This document shows positions 1 through 7,820 of a DNA stretch of 59,605 bases, piece after piece. The translations under genes were made by a program, and so were the position numbers. Source of the DNA: Actinomadura cremea (lineage in GTDB: Bacteria > Actinomycetota > Actinomycetes > Streptosporangiales > Streptosporangiaceae). The notes beneath the pieces are model-generated. The model was not told the DNA's origin and did not search any database. It saw only the letters and a list, made by a program, of their open reading frames with translations. The DNA is taken from positions 1-59,605 of the forward strand of contig NZ_BMRF01000034.1 in assembly GCF_014648495.1 (NCBI RefSeq), in the 5' to 3' direction. Positions within the stretch are counted from its first letter, which is position 1, and each line of letters starts with the position of its first letter.

Positions 1-1
1 G

Positions 2-61
2 GAGCAGGGCAGCCAGGACATCAAGCGCTCCCAGCAGAACATCGAGGCCGCCACCCGCTGA
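2..61 (+). CDS. C-terminal tail of a probable WXG100-type protein (partial)
   Basis: The frame from base 2 is open from the left edge and ends in TGA at 59-61. The 19 visible residues (EQGSQDIKRSQQNIEAATR) are polar and helical, as in the second helix and tail of WXG100/ESX substrates. The assignment rests mainly on context: the next gene, convergent, is an EccC-type secretion ATPase, and WXG100 genes commonly lie beside it. The WXG motif itself is outside the window, so another small helical protein is possible. Confidence 0.45.
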   Translation, partial: EQGSQDIKRSQQNIEAATR

Positions 62-132
62 CCGCCCACCGGGGCGGAGTGGAAGGAGGCGGGTCAGCGC
101 GCCCCACCGGGGATCCGGGGGCCGTCCCCCGG
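62..132. terminator. Two hairpins between convergent genes
   Basis: Directly after the upstream stop codon, CCGCCC (62-67) pairs with GGGCGG (72-77) across a 4-base loop. A second perfect hairpin follows: CCGGGGG (115-121) and CCCCCGG (126-132) with a 4-base loop. Both lie between the plus-strand WXG100-like gene and the minus-strand eccC, so they could end transcription from either side. Neither has a U-run, as is usual for actinobacterial terminators. Confidence 0.5.
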
Positions 133-209
133 GCGCTGCCGCCTCGCATCGAGCCGCGGGTCCCGGCCCATCCCCCCGAGGCCGGGGCCCGCACCTTTTC
201 CCCGCCGTC

Positions 210-3200
210 TCAGTCGCCGGTGACGGGCGGCGGGAGCGCCACTTGGATCTGCGTGGTCGTGCCGGTGGCGACGAACAGTCCCCGCCCGCTCGGGCCCGCG
301 AGGGGCGCGTTGCGGGGGAGCCGCAGGCCGAACAGGTCGCCGTCGTCCGGGGACTCGATCGACAGCAGGACGCCCGAGCGCGAGCGCCGCGTGTCCGCGA
401 GGAACCCCCGGTAGCCGCGCCCGAGGTCGGTGGTCGTGCCGCCGATGACGACCGCGTGCTCGCCGTCCCGCGCCGTCCGCAGGACGTCGCACAGCGCGTC
501 GTCGAGTTCCGTCTCGTCCAGCAGTTCGGCGTCGTCCACGACCACCACGTAGCGGTGCTCGTCGCCGATCGCCGCCTCCAGGTCGGCCGCGTCCGCGTCG
601 GAGGCGAGCACGCCGAGCACGCCCGGCCGTCCCGACAGCAGCCGCAGCGGCGACCGGCGCGGCGTCACCAGCACGACGGGCACCAGCCCGCCGCCGACCG
701 CCGGATCCAGCAGCGAATGGACGATCGTGCGCAGCGTCGTCGACCGTCCGGACCGGGGCGGCCCGGCGACCGCGAACCCCGGGCCCTCGTTCAGCAGGTC
801 GATCCCGACGGGCGCGAGGGTGTCGCCGCCGACGCCGGCGAGCGCCCACAGCGCGGACGGCGCGAGGAAGTCGGCGTCGAGCGCCATCGCCTCCCGGTAG
901 GTGACCCGCACCGGCAGCTCGTCCACGTGCAGGGGGCGGCGGCGGCGCGGCAGCCGCCCGTACCGGGCGACGCAGCCGCGCGCGATCTCCTGCAGGGCCG
1001 CGACCTGCGCCGTGCCGGACGGGTCGTCGCCGAGCAGCCCGATCTGCGACTCGCGCGGCGGGGCGCCGGGGGTGGTGGCCTCCAGCGCGCGGCCCGGCGG
1101 CATCGCGGCGGGGACGTGCCGGTCCTGCAGGCCCGCGTAGCCGTAGTCGTTCGGGTCGGCCATGCGCAGGATCAGCCGCCGGTCGAACACGGTGGAGATC
1201 TGCCCGGACAGGCCGGAGCGGTCGCCGGTGAACACCGCGCGCAGCCCGACGGCGGCGCCCTCGCGCAGCAGCCGCAGGACCTGGTCGACGAGGCGGCCGT
1301 AGTCGTAGTGCTCGAACGCGCCGAGGAAGCCCTCCCAGCGGTCGAGGAGCAGCACCATCCAGGGGAGCCGGTCGGTGGCGGCGACGGCGGCGCGCTGCTC
1401 GGGCAGCGACGCGAACCCGGCCTCGGCGAACAGCTGCTGCCGCCGCGCGACCTCGGCCGCCAGCGCGGTGATCAGCCGTTCGCAGCGGTCGAGCTGGTCG
1501 CGGGTGACGACGGCGCCGCAGTGCGGCAGCGCGATCAGCGGGAGCAGCGCGTTCGCGCCGCAGTCGACCGCGTACAGGTGCGCGTCGAAGGGGGAGCACG
1601 CCCCCGCCAGGGACCCGGCGATCGTGCGGAGCGCCGTCGAGCGTCCCGACTGGGCCGAGCCCGCCAGGTACAGGTGGCCGCCGGAGGCCAGGTCGAGCGC
1701 CAGCTCCTCGCGGGACTGCACGGCGGGCAGGTCGGTGATGCCGAACGGGACGGGCGGGACGTCCACGACCGAGCCCCCGGCGGCCGTGCGGGGCGTCAGC
1801 CGGACCTGCTCGGGCAGCGGGTTCAGCCACGGTGACGGCTGCCGCGCGATCCCCGCGCGGCGTGCGGCCTCGTCCACGGCCTGCACGAGGACGGCCAGGT
1901 CGGTGACGGTGCCCGCGTCGTCGGCGTCGCGGGGCGCGGGCAGCGGCCGTCCGAGGCCCTGCCAGGGGAGGGGCAGGACGGTCGTGCGGCGCGCCGCCGT
2001 GCCCGGCCTGCGGCCGCCGATCCGCGCCGACTGCACGGCGTGCGGGGCCGACACCCCGGACCGGACGTAGCAGCGGCCCGGCAGCGACTTCGGGATCTGC
2101 ACGGCGTCGGCCGAGTCGAGCACGTCCGTCGAGTCGTCGGCGCCGGTGACGCGCAGCGCGATGCGCAGGTTGGTGTTCGCGCGCATGTCGGCGGTGACGA
2201 CCCCGGCGGGCCGCTGCGTCGCGAGGATCAGGTGGACACCGAGGGAGCGGCCCCGGCGGCCGATGTCGACCAGGCCGGTGACGAAGTCGGGCAGCTCCTC
2301 GACCATCGCGGCGAACTCGTCGATGACCAGGACGAGCCGGGGCATCGGCGCCGACGCGGGCGTGCGGCCGTCGATGAAGTCGTCGATGTCCTTGGCCCCG
2401 GCGGCGAGCAGGATCTCCTCGCGGCGCCGCAGCTCGGCGGCGAGCGACTCCAGCGCCCGTTCCGTCGCGTGCCCGTCCAGGTCGGTGACCAGCCCGACCG
2501 TGTGCGGCAGCTTCGCGCACTCGTTGAACGCCGAACCGCCCTTGTAGTCGATGAGGACGAACGTCATCTCGTCCGGGCGGTTGGCCACCGCGAGCGACGC
2601 GATGAGCGTCTGCAGCAGCTCGGACTTCCCGGCACCGGTCGTCCCGGCGATCAGCCCGTGGGGGCCGTCCGTGCGCAGGTCGATCTCGTACGGTTCGCCC
2701 CCGGTCCGTCCCGGGCGCGCCCCGCCGGAGCCGACGCCGATCGGGACGCGCGTCGTCCGTCCGCCCGTGCGCGTCCACGACCGCAGGACGTCCTCGGCGG
2801 TGGGGTCGGGCATCTGCAGGAGGTCGAGCAGCCGCACGTCCGAGGGGAGGGACTCCTCGGCGTCCTCCCTGGACACGTCCCGGACGGGCGCCAGCGCGCG
2901 CGCCACCCGGTCGGTCCAGGCGGGGGAGACCTGGTCGGCGAGCACGGGTCCTATGGCGTCGAGGTCCTGCCCCTGGAGGTGGATGACGGCCGGGTACTGC
3001 GAGTCCCAGGACGCGACGGCGCTGCACTCCTCGGGCAGGAGCCGCTCCTCGTCGTCGATGCAGATCGCGTACAGGCCGTACTCGGCACCGCGCGACAGCA
3101 GCATGGGCATGCCCGGGACGCGCCTCAGCGCGCGCGCCCCGTCCAGGACGATCAGGATGTTGTACGGAACGGCGTCAGAGGGCTTCGCCCGCCCGCCCAG

Positions 3201-4739
3201 GAGGTGCGACTCGGCCTGAGTCGCGCGCCGCCGCTCGGTCACCCGCATGGCCAGCTCGGTGATGCGGTGCGCGATGGACGACTGGTCGGTGCCGACGAGC
3301 GCCGCGCAGTCCTCGTCCTCGCGCGGCGCGCAGTGCGGCAGCCACCGCACCCAGTTCCACTCCTCGGCGGCGTCGGGCTCGGCCGACAGCACCACGATCG
3401 CCAGGTCGCGGGGGCTGTGCAGGGCGGCGGCCTGCGCGACGAGCCAGCGGGCCAGCGCCCGCGACGCCGGCCGCGGCCCCGTGACGCCCAGCACGCCGAC
3501 GTCCGCCAGCGGCAGCGCCACCGGCACCTGCCGCGCCATCGGGACGGCCACGCCCGGCGCGTCCTCCCGCGGTCCGCCGTCGACCAGCTCGACGCGCGCG
3601 GGCAGATCGGCGAGCCCGACCCGCAGGTGCAGGACGTCCGGGTCGTCGCGGCGCCGCTCCCACAGCCGCCGCCGGGGGCCGGTCGCGGTGAGCAGCACCT
3701 CCGCCGGGTCCGGGTGCAGGGACCTGCGCTCGTCCTCGTCCGCGCGCCGCAGCCGGTCCAGCTCGCCGTCGAAACGTCCGGACTTGTCCTGGTACTCGCG
3801 CAGCGCCTTCTTGTACGACTTGCGGCCGTGCATCCGGTCGCCGACCCACTCGCCGACCGTCATCAGCGGCCACGCCAGCGCGAACAGCGCCCACCACCAC
3901 TGGCCCAGCGCGAACGCCATGACCAGCCCGAACGCCGAGAACAGCAGCGCGCCGAACAGCCGCAGCCGCTCCCGCGGGTTGCGCTCCGGCCGGCGCGGCA
4001 CCTCCAGCCGCCGGTCCCGCCGCGCCGGGGCCAGCCGGGGCGGCCGGTTGAACGCCATCCCGCCCTCGGGCAGCGGCTCCAGGTGCGTGTCCGGGGCCGC
4101 GCCGGGCGCCAGCGTCAGCACGCTCGCGCCGATCGACAGCATCCCGCCGAGCGCCCACGCCGCGGGCCCGCCGAGCGGCTCCCCGTCGAGCTCCGCACCG
4201 ATCCCGGACGCCTCCACCTGCACGCCGTCCGGCGCGACCGTCACCCGCAGCGCCCGCGGCGGCGCGGCCGGGTCGTCCAGCCGCACGTCCACGTCGTCGC
4301 CGAATCCCAGCGTGCTCGTGCCCAGCCCGAGCCGGTGCACCTTCCCCGCCGCCGGCCCGCCCACCACGCGCACCTCGACCAGCCCGGACGGTTCGGCGAC
4401 CACGGTCGCGGCGGCGCCCGTCCGCTCGACCGCGACCACGGCGCCGTCCCGCAGCTCCTTCACCGCGCGGGCCTGCGGGTCGAGCATCCGCCCGTCCATC
4501 CACAGCGCCCGCCGCTCCGCCGGGGGCGCGGGCGCCGTGCCGCCGGTGCGCTGCAGCGCGTCCTTGGAGAAGCGCGGGGTCGGCACGGGGGTCGGCACCG
4601 TCACCGACGCCTGCTGCGCGCGTCCGTCCAGCGCCGCCGCCAGCGACCGCGCGACCCCGTCCACGGTGGCCTCGGCGTCGACGTTGACCAGAACGTCCCG
4701 TGGCCCGCCGCCGGTCAGCGCCGTGAACGAGATCCGCAT
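210..4739 (-). CDS. eccC: EccC-type type VII secretion ATPase with FHA domain
   Basis: About 1509 residues. This is the motor ATPase of an ESX/T7SS-like exporter, expected at the inner membrane and acting on WXG100 substrates. Order: a beta-grasp/FHA-like N-terminus (1-115), an FHA-like segment (about 120-215), a hydrophobic hairpin rich in W, A and L (about 260-295), then three FtsK/SpoIIIE ATPase modules. Module 1 is intact, with GTTGAGKS near residue 700 and a Walker B ending LVIDEF. Modules 2 (near 1026) and 3 (near 1325) read SGRS in place of GKS, so they are degenerate, as is common for EccC D2/D3. An upstream GTG at 4766 is possible, but the ATG at 4739 has GGAGGG at good spacing. The FHA-ATPase fusion resembles firmicute EssC more than mycobacterial EccCa/Cb. 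Confidence 0.9.
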   Translation of the reverse strand: MRISFTALTGGGPRDVLVNVDAEATVDGVARSLAAALDGRAQQASVTVPTPVPTPRFSKDALQRTGGTAPAPPAERRALWMDGRMLDPQARAVKELRDGAVVAVERTGAAATVVAEPSGLVEVRVVGGPAAGKVHRLGLGTSTLGFGDDVDVRLDDPAAPPRALRVTVAPDGVQVEASGIGAELDGEPLGGPAAWALGGMLSIGASVLTLAPGAAPDTHLEPLPEGGMAFNRPPRLAPARRDRRLEVPRRPERNPRERLRLFGALLFSAFGLVMAFALGQWWWALFALAWPLMTVGEWVGDRMHGRKSYKKALREYQDKSGRFDGELDRLRRADEDERRSLHPDPAEVLLTATGPRRRLWERRRDDPDVLHLRVGLADLPARVELVDGGPREDAPGVAVPMARQVPVALPLADVGVLGVTGPRPASRALARWLVAQAAALHSPRDLAIVVLSAEPDAAEEWNWVRWLPHCAPREDEDCAALVGTDQSSIAHRITELAMRVTERRRATQAESHLLGGRAKPSDAVPYNILIVLDGARALRRVPGMPMLLSRGAEYGLYAICIDDEERLLPEECSAVASWDSQYPAVIHLQGQDLDAIGPVLADQVSPAWTDRVARALAPVRDVSREDAEESLPSDVRLLDLLQMPDPTAEDVLRSWTRTGGRTTRVPIGVGSGGARPGRTGGEPYEIDLRTDGPHGLIAGTTGAGKSELLQTLIASLAVANRPDEMTFVLIDYKGGSAFNECAKLPHTVGLVTDLDGHATERALESLAAELRRREEILLAAGAKDIDDFIDGRTPASAPMPRLVLVIDEFAAMVEELPDFVTGLVDIGRRGRSLGVHLILATQRPAGVVTADMRANTNLRIALRVTGADDSTDVLDSADAVQIPKSLPGRCYVRSGVSAPHAVQSARIGGRRPGTAARRTTVLPLPWQGLGRPLPAPRDADDAGTVTDLAVLVQAVDEAARRAGIARQPSPWLNPLPEQVRLTPRTAAGGSVVDVPPVPFGITDLPAVQSREELALDLASGGHLYLAGSAQSGRSTALRTIAGSLAGACSPFDAHLYAVDCGANALLPLIALPHCGAVVTRDQLDRCERLITALAAEVARRQQLFAEAGFASLPEQRAAVAATDRLPWMVLLLDRWEGFLGAFEHYDYGRLVDQVLRLLREGAAVGLRAVFTGDRSGLSGQISTVFDRRLILRMADPNDYGYAGLQDRHVPAAMPPGRALEATTPGAPPRESQIGLLGDDPSGTAQVAALQEIARGCVARYGRLPRRRRPLHVDELPVRVTYREAMALDADFLAPSALWALAGVGGDTLAPVGIDLLNEGPGFAVAGPPRSGRSTTLRTIVHSLLDPAVGGGLVPVVLVTPRRSPLRLLSGRPGVLGVLASDADAADLEAAIGDEHRYVVVVDDAELLDETELDDALCDVLRTARDGEHAVVIGGTTTDLGRGYRGFLADTRRSRSGVLLSIESPDDGDLFGLRLPRNAPLAGPSGRGLFVATGTTTQIQVALPPPVTGD

Positions 4740-4791
4740 CGAGGTCCCTCCATCGTGCGCCCGCACTCCGTCCGGGACAGCTTAATTAACG

Positions 4792-4836
4792 GGCCCTTCC
4801 CGGAAGGGCCGGACGACACTCCGGGAAGGGCCGGAC
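4792..4836. promoter_or_regulatory. Inverted plus direct repeat upstream of eccC
   Basis: GGCCCTTCC (4792-4800) and GGAAGGGCC (4802-4810) form a perfect inverted repeat around one base. The 13-mer GGAAGGGCCGGAC occurs at 4802-4814 and again at 4824-4836, 22 bp apart (two helical turns). The block lies between the stop of the upstream epimerase and the start of eccC, both on the minus strand. It may be an operator for eccC, a terminator for the epimerase gene, or both. Confidence 0.4.
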
Positions 4837-4877
4837 CCCGTTTCGGTTCGAGCGCGTTCACGGAATGGGACGGCCGA

Positions 4878-5798
4878 TTACCGGGCAGTCCGGACGATCT
4901 CCCGCAGCGCGTCGTCCAGCGGGGTCGGCGCCGTCCCGAAGGTGCGCTCGAAGGCCGAGGAGTCGACGATGTACGGCCGGTCGAACAGGTGCCGCATCTT
5001 CTGCATCTCGCGCATCATCGGGTTGACCTTCCCGATCGCCGCCAGCATCGCGCCCGGGAGCTGGTGCACCCGCGGCTTCGGCGCCCCGGCGATGTCGCAC
5101 AGCCGTACCGCCATGTCCCGCGCGGACACCGCCGGCCCCGTGGGGATGTGCCACGCGCGGCCCCACGCGCGCTCGTCCGTCCCGGCGACGGCCAGCGCCG
5201 CGGCGACGTCCGGCAGGTACGTCCACGCGTGCGGCTGGGACGGGTCGCCGATGAACATCACCCGCTTGCCCTCCAGCAGCGGCTTCACGAACCGCACCTC
5301 GCCCACGTGGGCCTGGTCGGTGCTGCGCGGCCCGTAGTAGTCGGACGCGCGCAGCTCGGTGGCCCGGACCCGTCCGGCCTCGTGGGAGGCGAGCATGTCC
5401 TTCCACATCTGCGCCCGCATCCGCCCCTTCACCTCGGTCGCCGCCAGCGGCGTGTCCTCGGTCATCGGGCCGTCCACCGGCCCGTACCCGTACAGGCCGC
5501 CGAGCGTGACCAGCCCGGCGCCGGTGTCCTCGGCCGCGCCGAGGAACGCGGCGGCCATCGGCGGCCAGTCCTGCGCCCAGCGGTGGTACGGCGGGTTCAC
5601 GCAGTTGTAGATCGCGTCCGCGCCCTTGGCGACCGACGCCAGCCGCGCCCGGTCGGAGACGTCCGCCGCGACCTTCCGGGCGCCCTCCGGCCCCGACCCC
5701 GACCGCGTCACGACGGTCACGTCGTGCCCGAGCTCCAGCAGCCGCTCGGCGAGCTTCGTCCCGACCTGTCCGGCCCCGGCGATCACGTGCTTACCCAT
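4878..5798 (-). CDS. NAD(P)-dependent epimerase/dehydratase family protein
   Basis: 306 residues in the extended SDR/NmrA-like class. The N-terminal Rossmann motif is GAGQVGTKLAERL (GxGxxG), followed by VTVVTRSG, which suggests NADP preference. Mid-protein has the epimerase-like stretches YNCVNPPYHRW and SDYYGPRST, and a tail like sugar-nucleotide epimerases. The substrate cannot be read from sequence. The start is the ATG at 5798, preceded by AGGAGAAGG; the open frame runs upstream across the divergent TetR gene but is unsupported there. It is divergently paired with a TetR gene, which probably controls it. Confidence 0.85.
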   Translation of the reverse strand: MGKHVIAGAGQVGTKLAERLLELGHDVTVVTRSGSGPEGARKVAADVSDRARLASVAKGADAIYNCVNPPYHRWAQDWPPMAAAFLGAAEDTGAGLVTLGGLYGYGPVDGPMTEDTPLAATEVKGRMRAQMWKDMLASHEAGRVRATELRASDYYGPRSTDQAHVGEVRFVKPLLEGKRVMFIGDPSQPHAWTYLPDVAAALAVAGTDERAWGRAWHIPTGPAVSARDMAVRLCDIAGAPKPRVHQLPGAMLAAIGKVNPMMREMQKMRHLFDRPYIVDSSAFERTFGTAPTPLDDALREIVRTAR

Positions 5799-5835
5799 GG
5801 TCCTTCTCCTTGCGTGGATCGGCGCTCCGTTCTGT

Positions 5836-5881
5836 GAGCAATGCTCTCGGATGAGTGCGCCGTTCGTCAAGGGCAGTGCTC
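5836..5881. promoter_or_regulatory. Candidate TetR operator pair in divergent promoter
   Basis: GAGCA-A-TGCTC at 5836-5846 is a perfect inverted repeat. A related imperfect copy, GGGCA-G-TGCTC, lies at 5871-5881, centre to centre 35 bp. Both sit between the epimerase start (5798) and the TetR start (5916). The GAGCAnTGCTC form is a common shape for TetR-family operators in actinobacteria, so autoregulation plus control of the epimerase is likely. Confidence 0.55.
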
Positions 5882-5915
5882 TCGTTTTGTGGCGGCGCTC
5901 TGCTAACCTCGCGGC

Positions 5916-6635
5916 ATGAGCGCAGGCAGGACGGCACGGGAACGGGTACGGGCGGAGCTGATCTCGGAGATCACCGAGATCGCCCGGAGGCAACTGGCGA
6001 CGGCGGGGGCGGCGGGGCTGTCGCTGCGCGCGGTCGCCCGCGAGATGGGGATGGTGTCCTCGGCGATCTACCGGTACTTCCCCAGCCGCGACGACCTCCT
6101 GACGGCCCTGATCATCGACGGGTACAACGCCCTCGGCGAGATCGCCGAACGGGCCGACGACGCCGTCCGCGACGATCGTCCGGACGCGTTCGGGGAGCGG
6201 TGGCTCGCCGTGTGCCGGGCCGTCCGCGAGTGGGCGCTCGCGCACCCGCACGAGTTCGCGCTGCTGTACGGCTCACCCGTGCCCGGCTACCGGGCGCCGC
6301 AGGACACCGTCGCCGCCGCCGTCCGCGACACGGTCGTGTACGCGCGGATCGTCACCGAGGCGCACGCGGCGGGGGCGCTCGCCCCGGCGGGCCCGTGCCC
6401 GCCCGCGCCGCCCGCCATCGCCGCCGACATGGCCCGGGTCCGCGACGGCGTGGGCCTGGACGTCCCGGAGGACGTCGCCGCGCGGGCCGTCACCGCCTGG
6501 ACGGGTCTGTTCGGCACGCTCAGCTTCGAACTGTTCGGGTCGTTCGACAACACGATCGAGGACCGTGCCGCCTACTTCGACCACTCGATGGCACTCCTCG
6601 GCCGCCTCGTCGGCTTCGACATGCCCCGATCTTGA
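5916..6635 (+). CDS. TetR/AcrR family regulator with WHG-type C-terminus
   Basis: 239 residues. The N-terminal TetR helix-turn-helix covers about residues 15-65 (LSLRAVAREMGMVSSAIYRYF). The C-terminal half has the WxxAHPHEFALLYGSPVPGY signature of the WHG/TetR_C_33 ligand domain. It is probably a ligand-released repressor of itself and the divergent epimerase. TAACCT at 5904-5909 lies six bases before the ATG and no Shine-Dalgarno is visible, so the transcript is probably leaderless. Confidence 0.9.
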   Translation: MSAGRTARERVRAELISEITEIARRQLATAGAAGLSLRAVAREMGMVSSAIYRYFPSRDDLLTALIIDGYNALGEIAERADDAVRDDRPDAFGERWLAVCRAVREWALAHPHEFALLYGSPVPGYRAPQDTVAAAVRDTVVYARIVTEAHAAGALAPAGPCPPAPPAIAADMARVRDGVGLDVPEDVAARAVTAWTGLFGTLSFELFGSFDNTIEDRAAYFDHSMALLGRLVGFDMPRS

Positions 6636-6676
6636 GGGATTTGTCTAGCGACGTGACTGATCCGTTATGCACAAGT

Positions 6677-6717
6677 CAAGGTGCTGCCTTGTCGTCCATG
6701 ACGCCCCGGCTTACCGT
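6677..6717 (+). promoter_or_regulatory. Promoter with overlapping inverted repeat
   Basis: TTGTCG (6689-6694), a 17-base spacer and TACCGT (6712-6717) make a plausible vegetative promoter for the methyltransferase unit. CAAGG-TGCTG-CCTTG (6677-6691) is a perfect 5+5 inverted repeat overlapping the -35 element, which is a good position for a repressor. Confidence 0.4.
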
Positions 6718-6747
6718 TGCCTCGATTGAGAGATCGGAGGGCGCTCC

Positions 6748-6834
6748 ATGGGTGAGCATGGCACGTTGGCGAAGCGCATCGGCTGCAACGGGAAGGAGAT
6801 TCAGAAGCGGTGGGACGGCTCGGGGCAGGTGTAG
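6748..6834 (+). CDS. 28-residue ORF: likely displaced N-terminus of the methyltransferase
   Basis: The ATG at 6748 has a strong GGAGGG seven bases upstream. The codons are GC3-rich (about 25 of 28), as in real genes here. It encodes LAKRIGCNGKEIQKRW followed by DGSGQV and stops at TAG 6832-6834, already inside the methyltransferase frame (6810 onward), which is shifted by one base. The residue pattern (L-KRI--NGKEI--RW) fits the missing N-terminal helix of PIMT-like methyltransferases, which comes just before the xxRxxFIP motif found in the next frame. It therefore reads as the natural start of the methyltransferase split by a one-base frameshift. A stand-alone leader peptide is the alternative. 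Confidence 0.55.
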   Translation: MGEHGTLAKRIGCNGKEIQKRWDGSGQV

Positions 6835-7562
6835 ATCGACGGGACTTCATTCCCGAACGAATCTGGATCGGCTCTCCAGGCGAACAACTCCGGCCCCTCG
6901 ATCGCGCGGACGAGCCGGATTTGTGGGAAGAGCACGTCGCCGACGACGAGTCCGTGGTGACACAAGTCCACAAGGCCCGGGACGGCATGGTCTGGCCGAC
7001 CTCCTCGGCTTCGGCCCTGCACGTCGTGCGCGACATGCTCGAGGCGGCCCGGCTGGAGCCGGACATGAGCGTGCTCGAGATAGGCACGGGCACCGGGTAC
7101 AACGCGGCGCTCATGGCCGACGCCGGCGCCCGCGTCACCACCGTGGAGATCGATACCGAGTCGGCCGCCGCCGCGTCGGCGGCCCTCGAACGGACGGGCT
7201 TCGCCGCCCGGGTCACCGTCATCACCGGCGACGGCGAGAACGGCGCGCCGGACTTCGCGCCCTACGACCGCGTGATCGTCACCGCGTCGGCTCGCACGAT
7301 CCCGTACGCGTGGGTCGAGCAGAGCCGCGACGGTGGCCGGATCGTGGTGCCCTACTCGGGCCCCGAATGCCCCGGTGCGCTCCTCGTCCTCGACGTCGCC
7401 GACGGCATCGCGAAGGGCGGCGCGGTGGGTGACGCGTATTTCATGCCGCTGCGGGGCCAGAAGCAACCGCAATCGGTTCTCCAGGCCGAACGAGGACCCG
7501 ACGCCCTCGAACGCCTCCGCGTCACCGTCGCCGTCACCGGCCAGGACGTCACCCTCGATTAA
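6810..7562 (+). CDS. PIMT-like SAM-dependent methyltransferase, N-terminus split
   Basis: The open frame has 250 codons from a GTG at 6810. It belongs to the protein-L-isoaspartate O-methyltransferase-like group: RRDFIPERIW near the start, the TSSASA segment, motif I VLEIGTGTGYNAAL, acidic VEID after strand 2, and DRVIVTASARTIPYAW. These proteins methylate carboxyl groups; in actinobacteria many act on RiPP precursors or unknown targets rather than on damaged proteins. No ribosome-binding site precedes the GTG, whereas the overlapping 28-codon ORF has an excellent one, so the real gene probably starts at 6748 with a frameshift near 6810-6834. The catalytic core is complete. No RiPP maturase or ATP-grasp gene is nearby. 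Confidence 0.8.
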   Translation: MGRLGAGVDRRDFIPERIWIGSPGEQLRPLDRADEPDLWEEHVADDESVVTQVHKARDGMVWPTSSASALHVVRDMLEAARLEPDMSVLEIGTGTGYNAALMADAGARVTTVEIDTESAAAASAALERTGFAARVTVITGDGENGAPDFAPYDRVIVTASARTIPYAWVEQSRDGGRIVVPYSGPECPGALLVLDVADGIAKGGAVGDAYFMPLRGQKQPQSVLQAERGPDALERLRVTVAVTGQDVTLD

Positions 7563-7634
7563 CGGGCGGCCACTCGGCGTCGAGCCTCTTCGCGCACGCG
7601 AGTGAAGCTAGTCGTCTGCCACGTGGGGGAGCTG

Positions 7635-7820
7635 TTAAAGGCGCTTGAGCATCTCAGCGAAGCGCCGGAAGTCGCTACGATCCACGATGAGCTTGGGGCC
7701 ATAGGGGTCCTTGCTGTCGCGGATTGCGGCGCCGCCAAGAGCAGATGCCACTTCTACGCAGGCGCCGCCGTTCTCGCCACTTCTCTTCGCCTTGCGCCAT
7801 ACGGCATTACTCAAGTCCAT
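7635..7820 (-). CDS. DUF397 domain protein
   Basis: 61 residues, a complete DUF397: WRKAKRSGENGGACVEVA, then IRDSKDPYGPKLIVDRSDFRRFAEML. DUF397 proteins are found next to XRE/DUF5753 regulators in actinomycetes, often with RsbW-like ATPases, as here. In Streptomyces such pairs (the WhiJ/AbaA type) affect development, but their biochemical role is unknown. The ATG at 7820 lies inside the end of the upstream XRE gene (10-base overlap), so the two are translationally coupled. Confidence 0.92.
   Translation of the reverse strand: MDLSNAVWRKAKRSGENGGACVEVASALGGAAIRDSKDPYGPKLIVDRSDFRRFAEMLKRL

Noticed and set aside
2040-5837. Long plus-strand open frame of over 1200 codons opposite eccC
   Set aside because: It lies antisense to eccC and the epimerase, is Arg/Pro/Gln-rich with no domain pattern, and arises from the GC-rich third positions of the real genes. 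The same applies to other long antisense frames (for example 12283-16425, 18405-21296, 25952-28621, 33515-35923).
6748-6834. 28-residue ORF as a RiPP precursor for the PIMT-like methyltransferase
   Set aside because: No lanthipeptide, ATP-grasp or other maturase gene is adjacent, and the peptide has one Cys and a sequence matching the enzyme's own N-terminal helix. Frameshift is the simpler reading.
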